DNA of 64,000 nt from Caballeronia terrestris (GTDB lineage: Bacteria; Pseudomonadota; Gammaproteobacteria; Burkholderiales; Burkholderiaceae). Made by a program: the position numbers and the translations under genes. Where the stretch lies: positions 124,001 through 188,000 of the forward strand of contig NZ_FCOL02000002.1 in the NCBI RefSeq assembly GCF_001544515.1. The letters run 5' to 3'. Below, one piece after another: positions 27,721-36,446 of the stretch. The notes under the pieces are model-generated. The model was not told the DNA's origin, made no database searches, and worked only from the letters and a program-made list of their open reading frames with translations. Position 1 is the stretch's first letter. Every line of letters starts with the position of its first letter.

Positions 27721-27861
27721 TAGTTTTTGCAAGCCCGATCGTCGGGGCGACGCATTTTAAGCGCCCGCGAATCGTGCAAGAACCCGCAAGAACCACAACA
27801 ACACCTGGAGACCGCCGCGCCGGGCGAATTGCGGTGCCGGCAATGCCCCCGCGCACATCAC

Positions 27862-28623
27862 ATGCGAATCCTCATTGCCGAAGACGACAGCATACTCGCG
27901 GACGGGTTGGTTCGATCACTCCGCCAATCGGGATACGCCGTCGACCATGTCAAGCACGGCGCCGAAGCCGACACCGCGCTCACGCTGCAAACATTCGACC
28001 TGCTGATCCTCGATCTCGGCCTGCCACTGATGTCGGGTCTGGAGGTTTTGCGCCGTCTGCGCGCCCGCAATTCGCAGATGCCGGTCCTGATCCTGACCGC
28101 CGCCGACAGCGTCGACGAGCGCGTGAAAGGCCTCGATCTCGGCGCCGACGACTACATGGCGAAACCCTTCGCGCTCAACGAACTCGAAGCCCGCGTGCGC
28201 GCGCTCACGCGGCGCGGCGCAGGCGGCGGGCCGACGGTTGTGAAGCACGGTTCGCTCTCGCTCGACCAGGTTGGGCGAATCGCCTATATCAACGAGCAGA
28301 TCATCGAGCTGTCCGCGCGCGAATTGGGCGTGCTCGAAGTGCTGCTGCAGCGCATCGGGCGGCTGGTGTCGAAGGAACAGCTCGTCAATCACCTGTGCGA
28401 GTGGGGCGAGGAAGTCAGCAACAACGCGATCGAGGTGTACGTCCACCGGCTGCGCAAGAAGATCGAGCCGAGCGGCGCGAAGATCATGACGGTCCGCGGA
28501 CTCGGCTATTCGCTCGAAAAGGCCGCGAGCAACGCAACGAGCGCGTCGGGCGCAAACGGCGCCAACGGTCAAGCCAATCCGTCGGGCAGCAACCCGGCGC
28601 CGACGAGCCCTCACTATAAGTAG
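27862..28623 (+). CDS. OmpR/PhoB-type response regulator
   Basis: DNA-binding response regulator of 253 residues. The receiver domain has the acidic pair EDD (7-9), the phospho-acceptor D51 (LILDLGLP), T79 and K101 (MAKPF). The C-terminal winged helix (about 128-225) ends in [18 protein letters not shown] and RTGGY-like [10 protein letters not shown] flexible Ala/Asn/Gly/Ser tail of about 30 residues follows. It is seven bases from the kinase gene, so the two form an operon. Similarity is to the TctD/QseB branch. It is divergent from recA with the SOS box between them. Confidence 0.92.
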   Translation: MRILIAEDDSILADGLVRSLRQSGYAVDHVKHGAEADTALTLQTFDLLILDLGLPLMSGLEVLRRLRARNSQMPVLILTAADSVDERVKGLDLGADDYMAKPFALNELEARVRALTRRGAGGGPTVVKHGSLSLDQVGRIAYINEQIIELSARELGVLEVLLQRIGRLVSKEQLVNHLCEWGEEVSNNAIEVYVHRLRKKIEPSGAKIMTVRGLGYSLEKAASNATSASGANGANGQANPSGSNPAPTSPHYK

Positions 28624-28630
28624 AGCCAGC

Positions 28631-30217
28631 ATGGCGTCGCCCGCTTCCACCGAGCGCGCCGCCACTGCGTCGCGCGATTCCCCGCCCGGCGGTCCCGGTA
28701 ATCCAGGCACCGACCGCGCAGATTCCGACGCCGTCCGCGACGCCCGCTACGCCAACCCGTTCGCCCCGCCCGACGAGCTCGAGCCCGAAGGCGAGCCGCA
28801 TCCGCGCTCGCTCTTCGGCGAAATCCTCGACTGGATGCTCGCGCCGCTCCTTCTGCTCTGGCCGATGAGCATCGCCGTGACGTACCTCGTCGCGAAGTCG
28901 ATCGCGAACGGCCCGTTCGACCGCGCCCTCGAAGCCGACGCCTACGTCCTCGCCCGCCAGATCCAGCCGGTCAATGGCGTCGCAGAGTTGCGGCTGCCCG
29001 AGGCGACGCGCGATTTCCTGCGCGCCGACAACGTCGACAGCGTGTTCTTCCAGGTGCTCGGCACGCGCGGCGAACTCGTCGGCGGCGACCGTGACATGCC
29101 GCTCCCGCACGACGACGACCGCCCGCAGCCCGGCATCGTCGAATTTCGGGATGACGTCTTGCGCGGCAACGACATCCGCATCGCGTACACGACGGTCGAG
29201 TTGCCGACCCTGCCGGAGCCAGTGCTCGTGCAGGTCGCCGAGACGCTCGACAAGCGCAGCCAGCTCGCCAACGACATCATCAAGGGCGTGATCCTGCCGC
29301 AGTTCGTGATCCTGCCGCTCGCGATCGTGCTCGTGTGGTTCGGGCTCTCGCGCGGGCTCGCGCCGCTGCACGCGCTGCAGTCGAACATCCGCGCGCGCCG
29401 CCCCGACGATCTCTCACCGCTCGAAGCCGGCCACGCGCCGCCCGAGATCGCGCCGCTCGTCGCGTCGTTCAACGATTTGCTGACGCGGCTCGAACAGAAC
29501 ATGGAGTTCCAGAAACGCTTCATCGCCGATGCCGCGCATCAGATGAAAACGCCGCTCGCCGGCCTGCGTACGCAGGCGGAACTCGCGCTGCGCCAGGACG
29601 TTTCGACGGAAGTCCAGCGCTCGCTCGAGCAGATCGCGACGAGTTCCGAGCATGCCGCGCGCCTCGTCACGCAACTGCTCGCGCTCGCCCGAGCCGAGAA
29701 CCGCGCCACCGGCCAGATTTTTTCGCGCGTCGAGCTGACGGATATCGCCCGTTCGGCGGTGCGCGACTGGGTGCAGGCGGCGCTCTCGAAGGGGATGGAC
29801 ATCGGTTACGAGGAGCCGCCGCAACCGGTCGAGGTGGAAGGCAACGTGGTGATGCTGCGCGAAATGCTGTCCAACCTGATCGATAACGCGATCCGCTACA
29901 CGCCGCCGGGCGGCCGGATCACCGTGCGCGTGCGGGCCGACGAGCGCAATCTCGATCTCGTCCATCTCGAAGTGGAGGACACCGGGCTCGGGATTCCGGC
30001 GGCGGAGCGGGAGCGCGTCGTGGAGCGGTTCTACCGGATTCTCGGCCGCGAGGGCGATGGCAGCGGCCTTGGGCTCGCGATCGTCCGGGAGATCGTGGCG
30101 ATGCACGGCGGCACGCTCGAACTCGAGGATCATGTCTATCAGGAAGCACCACGGCTTGCCGGGACGCTGGTTCGCGTCAGCCTGCAGCGGGTTTATCCTG
30201 CCCGGGATAAACCCTGA
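28631..30217 (+). CDS. TctE/QseC-type sensor histidine kinase
   Basis: Inner-membrane sensor of 528 residues and partner of the upstream regulator. A Pro/Asp-rich cytoplasmic N-terminus of about 60 residues precedes TM1 (66-88); a periplasmic 2CSK_N-like domain (about 90-218) and TM2 (220-241) follow, then a HAMP-like linker. The phospho-acceptor H303 is in ADAAHQMKTPLAG, the N box in SNLIDNAIRYTPPGG, and G boxes in EDTGLGIP and GDGSGLGLAI. TctE relatives sense tricarboxylates; the ligand here is unknown. The next gene, a transporter, is on the same strand and is a natural candidate target. Confidence 0.92.
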   Translation: MASPASTERAATASRDSPPGGPGNPGTDRADSDAVRDARYANPFAPPDELEPEGEPHPRSLFGEILDWMLAPLLLLWPMSIAVTYLVAKSIANGPFDRALEADAYVLARQIQPVNGVAELRLPEATRDFLRADNVDSVFFQVLGTRGELVGGDRDMPLPHDDDRPQPGIVEFRDDVLRGNDIRIAYTTVELPTLPEPVLVQVAETLDKRSQLANDIIKGVILPQFVILPLAIVLVWFGLSRGLAPLHALQSNIRARRPDDLSPLEAGHAPPEIAPLVASFNDLLTRLEQNMEFQKRFIADAAHQMKTPLAGLRTQAELALRQDVSTEVQRSLEQIATSSEHAARLVTQLLALARAENRATGQIFSRVELTDIARSAVRDWVQAALSKGMDIGYEEPPQPVEVEGNVVMLREMLSNLIDNAIRYTPPGGRITVRVRADERNLDLVHLEVEDTGLGIPAAERERVVERFYRILGREGDGSGLGLAIVREIVAMHGGTLELEDHVYQEAPRLAGTLVRVSLQRVYPARDKP

Positions 30218-30438
30218 GCACGCAACCTACGAACGATCATTCGAAATGCGTGATGCAGGCTGGATATCTGTCTTTTAAGAGAACTTGCAGGCACTTTGAC
30301 GATTTTTGCCTAAAATACGGCTTCGTCCCACGATAAAACCAGCCGTCAGAACGCCGTAAGTTTCGACTCCAATAATCGTTGCACGGAGCCTACGGGGATC
30401 CGCGAGCCGATTCGAAAATCACAATCAGGAGACGATTC

Positions 30439-32097
30439 ATGGCTACGGTTGAGGGGCGCATTTCCCACGCGCCGATGACGGGCGAAGAGAAGAAGGTGAT
30501 CTTCGCCTCGTCGCTCGGCACGGTGTTCGAGTGGTACGACTTCTATCTGGCGGGCTCGCTCGCCGTCTATATCAGCAGGACGTTCTTTTCCGGCGTCAAT
30601 CCAACGGCCGGCTTCATCTTCACCCTGCTGGGCTTCGCGGCCGGCTTCGCGGTGCGTCCGTTCGGCGCGATCGTGTTCGGGCGGCTCGGCGACATGGTCG
30701 GGCGCAAGTACACGTTCCTCGTGACGATCGTCATCATGGGTCTCTCGACGTTCGTGATCGGCTTTTTGCCCGGCTACGCGTCGATAGGCATCGCGGCGCC
30801 CGTCATTTTCATCGCGATGCGGCTCCTGCAGGGCCTCGCGCTCGGCGGCGAATACGGCGGTGCGGCAACGTATGTCGCGGAGCACGCGCCTGCGAACAAG
30901 CGCGGCGCCTGGACCGCGTGGATCCAGACGACGGCCACGCTCGGCCTCTTCGTCTCGCTGCTCGTGATCCTCGCGGTGCGCACGGCGGTCGGCGAGGAAA
31001 CGTTCGGCGCCTGGGGCTGGCGCGTGCCGTTCCTCGCGTCGATCATCCTGCTCGGCATCTCGGTGTGGATCCGGATGCAGTTGCACGAATCGCCGGTGTT
31101 CGAGCGCATCAAGGCCGAGGGCAAGACGTCGAAGGCGCCGCTGACCGAAGCGTTCGGCCAGTGGAAGAATCTGAAGATCGTGCTGCTCGCGCTCTTCGGC
31201 CTGACGGCGGGCCAGGCGGTCGTCTGGTATACGGGGCAGTTCTACACGCTCTTCTTCCTCACGCAGACGCTGAAGGTCGATGGCACGAGCGCGAACATCA
31301 TGGTCGCGGTCGCGTTGTTGATCGGCACGCCGTTCTTCGTGTTTTTCGGGTCGCTGTCGGACCGCATCGGCCGCAAGCCGATCATCATGACCGGCTGCCT
31401 GATCGCCGCGCTCTGCTACTTCCCGCTCTTCAAGGCGCTCGCGCACTACACGAACCCGACGCTCGAAGCCGCGACGCTGAAGTCGCCGATCGTCGTGATC
31501 GCCAATCCCGACGAGTGCTCGTTCCAGTTCAATCCGGTGGGCACGTCGAAGTTCACGTCATCGTGCGACATCGCCAAGAGCGCGCTGTCGAAGTCGGGGC
31601 TGAACTATGAGAACCTGGCGGCGCCGGCCGGCACGCTCGCGCAGATCAAGGTGGGCGAGACGGTCGTCGAGACGTACGACGGCAAGGCCGCCGACGCCAA
31701 GGCGAAGGGCGCGGCGTTCGACAAGACGCTCTCGGGCACGCTGAAGAGCGCGGGCTACCCGGCGAAAGCCGACCCGGCGCTGATCAACTGGCCGATGGCG
31801 ATCGTGGTGCTGACGATCCTCGTGATCTTCGTGACGATGGTCTACGGGCCGATTGCGGCGATGCTGGTCGAGATGTTCCCGGCGCGGATCCGCTATACGT
31901 CGATGTCGCTGCCGTATCACATCGGCAATGGCTGGTTCGGCGGCTTCCTGCCGGCGACGGCGTTCGCGATCGTAGCGGCGAAAGGGAACATTTACTCTGG
32001 GCTGTGGTATCCGATCGTGATCGCGCTCGCGACGTTCGTGATCGGCATGCTGTTCGTCAAGGAGACGCGCAACTCGGCTGTGTACGACTCGGATTGA
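30439..32097 (+). CDS. MHS-type MFS metabolite:H+ symporter with large periplasmic insertion
   Basis: A 552-residue, 12-helix inner-membrane transporter of the metabolite:H+ symporter branch (relatives include ProP, ShiA and KgtP). Family motifs are SSLGTVFEWYDFYLAG at the start and FGRLGDMVGRKYTF and SLSDRIGRKP after TM2 and TM8. Between TM9 and TM10 there is an extra hydrophilic stretch of about 110 residues (about 338-450) with two cysteines 16 residues apart, predicted periplasmic. The ATG at 30439 has AGGAGA eight bases upstream. Substrate is unknown; an organic acid is likely. It follows the two-component system by 221 bases. Confidence 0.9.
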   Translation: MATVEGRISHAPMTGEEKKVIFASSLGTVFEWYDFYLAGSLAVYISRTFFSGVNPTAGFIFTLLGFAAGFAVRPFGAIVFGRLGDMVGRKYTFLVTIVIMGLSTFVIGFLPGYASIGIAAPVIFIAMRLLQGLALGGEYGGAATYVAEHAPANKRGAWTAWIQTTATLGLFVSLLVILAVRTAVGEETFGAWGWRVPFLASIILLGISVWIRMQLHESPVFERIKAEGKTSKAPLTEAFGQWKNLKIVLLALFGLTAGQAVVWYTGQFYTLFFLTQTLKVDGTSANIMVAVALLIGTPFFVFFGSLSDRIGRKPIIMTGCLIAALCYFPLFKALAHYTNPTLEAATLKSPIVVIANPDECSFQFNPVGTSKFTSSCDIAKSALSKSGLNYENLAAPAGTLAQIKVGETVVETYDGKAADAKAKGAAFDKTLSGTLKSAGYPAKADPALINWPMAIVVLTILVIFVTMVYGPIAAMLVEMFPARIRYTSMSLPYHIGNGWFGGFLPATAFAIVAAKGNIYSGLWYPIVIALATFVIGMLFVKETRNSAVYDSD

Positions 32098-32153
32098 CGG
32101 TTTCGACTTTTCGGCTCTTCGCGAAATGTCAGTAGGAATGTGCTGGGAAGGGG

Positions 32154-32182
32154 TTGACAGGCTTCCCGGCTATCTCCATAAT
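32154..32182 (+). promoter_or_regulatory. Promoter of the tRNA gene
   Basis: TTGACA (32154-32159), exactly 17 bases, then CATAAT (32177-32182), ending 13 bases before the tRNA. A near-consensus sigma-70 promoter. Confidence 0.8.
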
Positions 32183-32195
32183 CCTGCTCTCTTTA

Positions 32196-32272
<77 letters not shown>

Positions 32273-32280
32273 GCATCAAG

Positions 32281-32318
32281 AAAAAGCCGCTGCTTCGAAA
32301 GAAGTGGCGGCTTTTTTG
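32281..32318 (+). terminator. Intrinsic terminator after the tRNA
   Basis: AAAAAGCCGC pairs with GCGGCTTTTT, with an inner CTTC/GAAG stem and GAAA-type loop, then more T. Nine bases after the tRNA end. Confidence 0.9.
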
Positions 32319-32662
32319 TTTGCAGGGTCCGCAAGCACACAAAGAAAAGCCGGCAATCGCCGGCTTCCGAAATCCACATAGTTATAAGAGCTAAGGCCCT
32401 ACGGCCATTGCGCCTGGCTCGACTTTCGGCAAAGAGTCGCGTCCCATCACGCTATCCTTTGCCGACAGCCTCGACCCGCTGCCACTCTTTTGTTATCTCT
32501 CCTCGCGCATACTTCCCTCGAGCGCAGAAGCAGTATTGCCGAACTGCGCCGAGGCCAATGTGTGCTGCCGAACGTTCAGACGATAGTCTTACACGCGTCC
32601 CGAGTCTCCCTCGCCCGCTGCGCTAAACTCGCCCGATTACGCCGGCAAAGAGGTGAATCGCA
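32319..32662. other. Intergenic stretch between tRNA and dehalogenase
   Basis: No gene is supported. A second hairpin, AAGCCGGC-AATC-GCCGGCTT (about 32347-32366), lies shortly after the terminator. The rest has no visible structure. Confidence 0.5.
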
Positions 32663-33379
32663 ATGCCAGAAATCAAGGCTCTGTTATTCGATGTCTTCGG
32701 AACCGTGGTCGATTGGCGCAGCGGCGTCGCGCGCGATTCCCAGCCGTTCATCGAACGCCACGCCCCGTTGATCGATGCGCACGAATTCGCCGATGCCTGG
32801 CGTCGCGAATACGCGCCCGCGATGGAGGAAATCCGCAGCAAACGCCGCCCGTTCGTACGGCTTGACGTCCTGCATCGCGAGAACCTCGTGAAGGTGATAT
32901 CCGGCTACGGCATCGCACCGCCACCGCCTGCGCATGAACTCGATGAACTCAACCTCGCGTGGCATCGCCTGGATCCGTGGCCCGATTCCGTCGATGGCCT
33001 CGTGCGTCTCAAGCGCCGCTTCATGATCGCGCCGATCTCGAACGGCAACATCCGGCTGATGCTCGACATGGCCAAGCGCGCCGGCCTCCCCTGGGACGCA
33101 ATTCTCGGCGCGGAAGTCGTGCGGGCGTACAAGCCGTCGCCGTCGGTGTATATCGATACCGTCGACATTCTCGGGCTCGAACGCAACGAAGTCTGCATGG
33201 TCGCGGCGCACAACAGCGACCTCGCGGCCGCGCGCGACTGCGGGCTCAGAACGGCGTTCGTCGCGAGACCCGCCGAGCACGGCCCGGCGCAGACGACCGA
33301 CCTCCGCGCCGAACAAGCATGGAACTTCGTGGCGAGTGACCTCGTCGATCTCGCGACCCAACTCGGGTGCCCGGACTGA
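32663..33379 (+). CDS. Haloacid dehalogenase type II (HAD superfamily)
   Basis: A 238-residue L-2-haloacid dehalogenase-like enzyme. The nucleophile is D10 in LLFDVFGTVVDWR; SNGN (about 125), the lysine in VVRAYKPSP (about 155) and the AHNSDL acidic motif complete the HAD active site. The type II signature usually reads AHxWDL; here serine replaces the tryptophan-like position. True substrate may be a 2-haloacid or another small acid. It stands alone after the tRNA gene. Confidence 0.88.
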   Translation: MPEIKALLFDVFGTVVDWRSGVARDSQPFIERHAPLIDAHEFADAWRREYAPAMEEIRSKRRPFVRLDVLHRENLVKVISGYGIAPPPPAHELDELNLAWHRLDPWPDSVDGLVRLKRRFMIAPISNGNIRLMLDMAKRAGLPWDAILGAEVVRAYKPSPSVYIDTVDILGLERNEVCMVAAHNSDLAAARDCGLRTAFVARPAEHGPAQTTDLRAEQAWNFVASDLVDLATQLGCPD

Positions 33380-33437
33380 AGCGAACGCGCCGCAGTCTAA
33401 GATGTCGAATTCCCCTCACAACACGGAGAACTACCGC

Positions 33438-33839
33438 ATGAAATCTGCCATTGCCCTGCTTGCCGCATCCGTCATCGCATCGACGGCGTTCGCCGCCACC
33501 GGCGCGACCGAGAAGCTGCCATCGGGCATCGTCGTCCAGCACATCACGCAGGGCACCGGCCCGCAACCGACCGCCGACGATGTCGTGCGCGTCAACTATC
33601 GCGGCACGCTCGCGAACGGCACCGAATTCGACAGCTCCGACAAGCACGGCGGCCCCGCGACGTTCCCGCTCGGACGCGTGATCCCGTGCTGGACGCAAGG
33701 CGTGCAGAAGATCAAGGTCGGCGGCAAGGCAAAACTGACGTGCCCTGCCGCGACCGCTTATGGCGAGAAGGGCGTCGGAGCGATTCCGCCGAACAGCGAT
33801 CTGACGTTTGAAATCGAGTTGCTTGGGATCGGGAAGTAA
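33438..33839 (+). CDS. Periplasmic FKBP-type peptidyl-prolyl isomerase
   Basis: A 133-residue protein with a signal peptide (about 1-20, cleavage after AFA) and one FKBP domain: VRVNYRGTLANGTEFDSS, the VIPCWTQGVQKIKVGGKAKLTCPAATAYGEKG core and the IPPNSDLTFEIELL end. FKBP active-site aromatic residues are mostly present. Similar to the C-terminal half of FkpA/Mip without the dimerisation helix. The ATG at 33438 is preceded by GGAG. Confidence 0.9.
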   Translation: MKSAIALLAASVIASTAFAATGATEKLPSGIVVQHITQGTGPQPTADDVVRVNYRGTLANGTEFDSSDKHGGPATFPLGRVIPCWTQGVQKIKVGGKAKLTCPAATAYGEKGVGAIPPNSDLTFEIELLGIGK

Positions 33840-33957
33840 GGGTTTTAGGACTGTGAGCTGGAAAGTGCTAGCAATCCCACTTCGACTGGCGCCGGTCTGA
33901 AAGCCGCGCGCCGGATCGGATAACGATCTGCCGAGCGTTCGCGTTCCTATCGAAACG

Positions 33958-33981
33958 GAACCGCTACCATCGTAGCGGTCC
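33958..33981 (-). terminator. Hairpin after the glycine-zipper gene
   Basis: ACCGCTAC (33960-33967) and GTAGCGGT (33972-33979) form an exact 8-bp stem with a four-base loop. The following minus-strand sequence has only a short T run, so termination strength is uncertain. Confidence 0.5.
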
Positions 33982-33998
33982 GCCCTTCCCCCATCAAA

Positions 33999-34649
33999 TC
34001 AAGACGCCACCAGCGAATCCCCCGCCACGCGCACCCGCTGCCCCACCTGAACGCCCGGATCGGCCTGATACGTGAAATTGCGATAGCTGCCGTCCGCCAT
34101 CCGGACCTGCACCTGATACGTCGTCGCCTTGTGCACGGCGTGCTCGATCGTGTTGCCCGCAAGACCGCCCCCGAGCGCGCCGATGATCGTCGCCGCGGTC
34201 TTCCCGCGGCCCTTGCCGATCTGCGTGCCCGCCAACCCGCCGACGACCGCGCCGCCGATCGCGCCGATACCGGTCGTCGGCTGGGCGCTCTGAACCGCGT
34301 TGACGGCGACGACCTGTCCTGCGGCCGGATCGTAAGCGGGCGCTTGCACGGGCGACAGCGACGCCTCGCCCGGCACGTAGCCCTGCTGCGCCTTCGACGG
34401 AACGTGATGCGGGCGCGGCGCGGCTTGCGTCACGGTTGCGACGCGGGCAGGAGGCGTGACGGCTTGCGTGTCGATCACTGGGGAGGACGTCGCCGTCGGG
34501 GAAACGGCTTTGGACGTCGGCAAGAGGCCGGTCATCGCCGCGACGCCGGTGCCGCACGCGAGGATCACCGCGACGGCTGCGGCCGCGACGAGCGGGTGAA
34601 TACGGCTGGACGTCGATGTCGATACGGAAACGTTCGGTGTAGCGCTCAT
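33999..34649 (-). CDS. Glycine-zipper 2TM domain protein (SlyB/PcP-like)
   Basis: A 216-residue membrane protein. A helix at about 19-42 (HPLVAAAAVAVILACG) anchors it; a Pro/Ala/Thr-rich spacer follows; the glycine-zipper hairpin (GAIGGAVVGGLAG...GALGGGLAGN, about 128-165) is typical of Rickettsia 17-kDa-like antigens; the C-terminus has the VRMADGSYRNFTYQADPGVQVGQRV fold. The cysteine in ILACG is not in a good lipobox context, so an outer-membrane lipoprotein is uncertain. Likely an envelope structural or stress protein. It is divergent from the metallo-hydrolase gene. Confidence 0.85.
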   Translation of the reverse strand: MSATPNVSVSTSTSSRIHPLVAAAAVAVILACGTGVAAMTGLLPTSKAVSPTATSSPVIDTQAVTPPARVATVTQAAPRPHHVPSKAQQGYVPGEASLSPVQAPAYDPAAGQVVAVNAVQSAQPTTGIGAIGGAVVGGLAGTQIGKGRGKTAATIIGALGGGLAGNTIEHAVHKATTYQVQVRMADGSYRNFTYQADPGVQVGQRVRVAGDSLVAS

Positions 34650-34803
34650 GTCAGCAATCTCCCAATGGATGCTGAGCGATATAACGCGGTGACCGGCGAG
34701 CGCGTGTACTTCAAAGTTATGACAGTTGTAAGCAAATGTCGTGGCGAAGCGGCATCTTCGGCATACTGTCACCAGCACAACCGACCAGCTTCGGGAGAAC
34801 AAC

Positions 34804-35664
34804 GTGCAACCGACCATACAGCCCTTCTACGACCTCACCACCGGCACGATGACCTACGTCGCATACGCGCAGCCGGGCGCGCCCTGCGCGATCGTCGATT
34901 CCGTGCTCGACTACGACCCGCACGCCGCGCGCACCTCGACCCGTTCCGCCGATGCCGTCATCGCGTTCATCGAAGCGCAGCGCCTCACCGTCGACTGGAT
35001 TCTGGAGACGCACGCGCACGCCGATCATCTGTCGGCGGCGCCGTATCTGAAGCGCAAGCTTGGCGGCAAGATCGCGATCGGCGAATCGATCCGCACCGTG
35101 CAGGGCGTGTTCAAGAAGATCTTCGACCTCGAGCCGGCGTTCCAGCTCGACGGCTCGCAGTTCGATCATCTGTTCAGCGACGGCGAGCGGTTCCGCATCG
35201 GCGGACTGGAGGCCTCGGCGATGTACGTGCCGGGCCACACGCCCGCCGACATGGCGTACCGAATCGGCGATGCGGTGTTCGTCGGGGATACGCTCTTTTT
35301 GCCGGACGTCGGTACGGCGCGTTGCGATTTCCCCGGCGGCAATGCGCGCACGCTCTACCGGTCGATCCAGCGCCTGCTCGCGCTGCCCGCCGATACGCGT
35401 CTGTTCGTCTGCCACGACTACCCGCCCGAGACGCGCGCGCCGCACTGGGAGACGACCGTCGGTGCGCAACGGCTGCACAACATCCACGTCGGCGCGGGCA
35501 AGACGGAGGACGAATTCGTCACGATGCGCGAGGCGCGCGACGCCACGCTCGGCATGCCGACGCTGATCCTGCCGGCGATCCAGATCAACATCCGCGCAGG
35601 ACAATTCCCCGAAGCGGCGGGCAATGGCACGACTTATCTGAAAATACCGCTCAACGCGCTCTGA
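34804..35664 (+). CDS. Metallo-beta-lactamase fold hydrolase, ETHE1/persulfide dioxygenase-like
   Basis: A 286-residue enzyme with the MBL metal motif THAHADHLS (about 63-71), a later histidine in YVPGHTPADMAYR, the aspartate in FVGDTLFLPDVGTARCDFPGG and a C-terminal HDYPP histidine. The GTARCDFPGG loop is characteristic of ETHE1/BLH-type persulfide dioxygenases, which oxidise glutathione persulfide in sulfide detoxification. I chose the GTG at 34804 because GGGAGAA lies six bases upstream; an in-frame GTG at 34741 overlaps the divergent gene's upstream region. Function is inferred from motifs. Confidence 0.85.
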   Translation: MQPTIQPFYDLTTGTMTYVAYAQPGAPCAIVDSVLDYDPHAARTSTRSADAVIAFIEAQRLTVDWILETHAHADHLSAAPYLKRKLGGKIAIGESIRTVQGVFKKIFDLEPAFQLDGSQFDHLFSDGERFRIGGLEASAMYVPGHTPADMAYRIGDAVFVGDTLFLPDVGTARCDFPGGNARTLYRSIQRLLALPADTRLFVCHDYPPETRAPHWETTVGAQRLHNIHVGAGKTEDEFVTMREARDATLGMPTLILPAIQINIRAGQFPEAAGNGTTYLKIPLNAL

Positions 35665-35670
35665 GCCGGC

Positions 35671-36348
35671 TCACCCTTCGATCCGCTCGCGCGTCACGCC
35701 GAGCAGATCGGCCATGGCGCGGCGCGCGGCGATCTCGTCGCGCGCGACGATCGCATCGAACACGGCCGTGTGTTCCGCGAGCGACGCGTTGTACACCTCC
35801 GCGCGCTTCGCGTTCAGCCGCAGCTGGCCTTCCAGAGTGCGCTCGATCAGCGTGCCGAGCGGGATCAACAACTCGTTGCTGCATGCCGCGAGCACGCCCA
35901 GATGAAATCGCAAGTCTGCACGAACCCATTCGTCGACGTTCTGCGCTTCGGCCATCGCACGGTGCGCGTCGGTGAGCATCGCGAGCGTCCCGTCCTCGTG
36001 ATTCGCCGCCGCGAGCGCAGCCGCGTACGGCTCGATCATCTCGCGCATTTCCTGCAGCTTGATCGCAAACTTCAAAGGCGGTGCGACGCGCGAATACCAG
36101 TCGAGGACATCGGCGTCGAGCAGATTCCACGCGCTTTTCGGACGCACGCGCGTGCCCACTTTCGGCCGCGACCCGATCAGCCCCTTCGACGTCAGCGTGC
36201 GCAGCGCCTCACGCAGCACGGTGCGGCTGACGCCGAAGCGCTCCATGAGTTCAGCTTCGCGCGGCAGCGTCGATGCCGGCGGGAAGTCGCCGCGCAGGAT
36301 CGCGGTGCCGAGTTCGTACGCGACGCGTCCGTGCAGATCGTGCTGAAT
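35671..36348 (-). CDS. GntR/FadR-family regulator next to dgoD, probable ATT start
   Basis: Transcription regulator with a winged helix and an FCD ligand domain (about 95-220, with FHLGVLAACSN and EHTAVFDAI carrying metal-site histidines). The first ATG in frame (36246) would begin in the middle of the DNA-binding domain. Sequence upstream continues the domain (QHDLHGRVAYELG, then PREAELMERFGVSRTVLREAL), yet the open stretch to the stop at 36447 contains no ATG, GTG or TTG. ATT at 36348-36346, six bases after GGAGA, is the best start and gives about 225 residues. It is divergent from dgoD and probably controls it in response to a sugar acid. Confidence 0.85.
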   Translation of the reverse strand: MQHDLHGRVAYELGTAILRGDFPPASTLPREAELMERFGVSRTVLREALRTLTSKGLIGSRPKVGTRVRPKSAWNLLDADVLDWYSRVAPPLKFAIKLQEMREMIEPYAAALAAANHEDGTLAMLTDAHRAMAEAQNVDEWVRADLRFHLGVLAACSNELLIPLGTLIERTLEGQLRLNAKRAEVYNASLAEHTAVFDAIVARDEIAARRAMADLLGVTRERIEG

Positions 36349-36377
36349 GGCGATTCTCCGAGAAATTACCTTGTCAA

Positions 36378-36388
36378 TAATACTATTA
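36378..36388. promoter_or_regulatory. Candidate operator of the GntR-family regulator
   Basis: TAATACTATTA is an exact 11-bp palindrome with a central base, in a short AT-rich stretch between the regulator and dgoD. FadR-type regulators bind such short AT-rich palindromes in divergent control regions. Confidence 0.45.
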
Positions 36389-36446
36389 ATACGACCACAG
36401 CGCGATTTTTTGATAGCATGTGAATCCCTGTCAGGAGACGCTTCTC

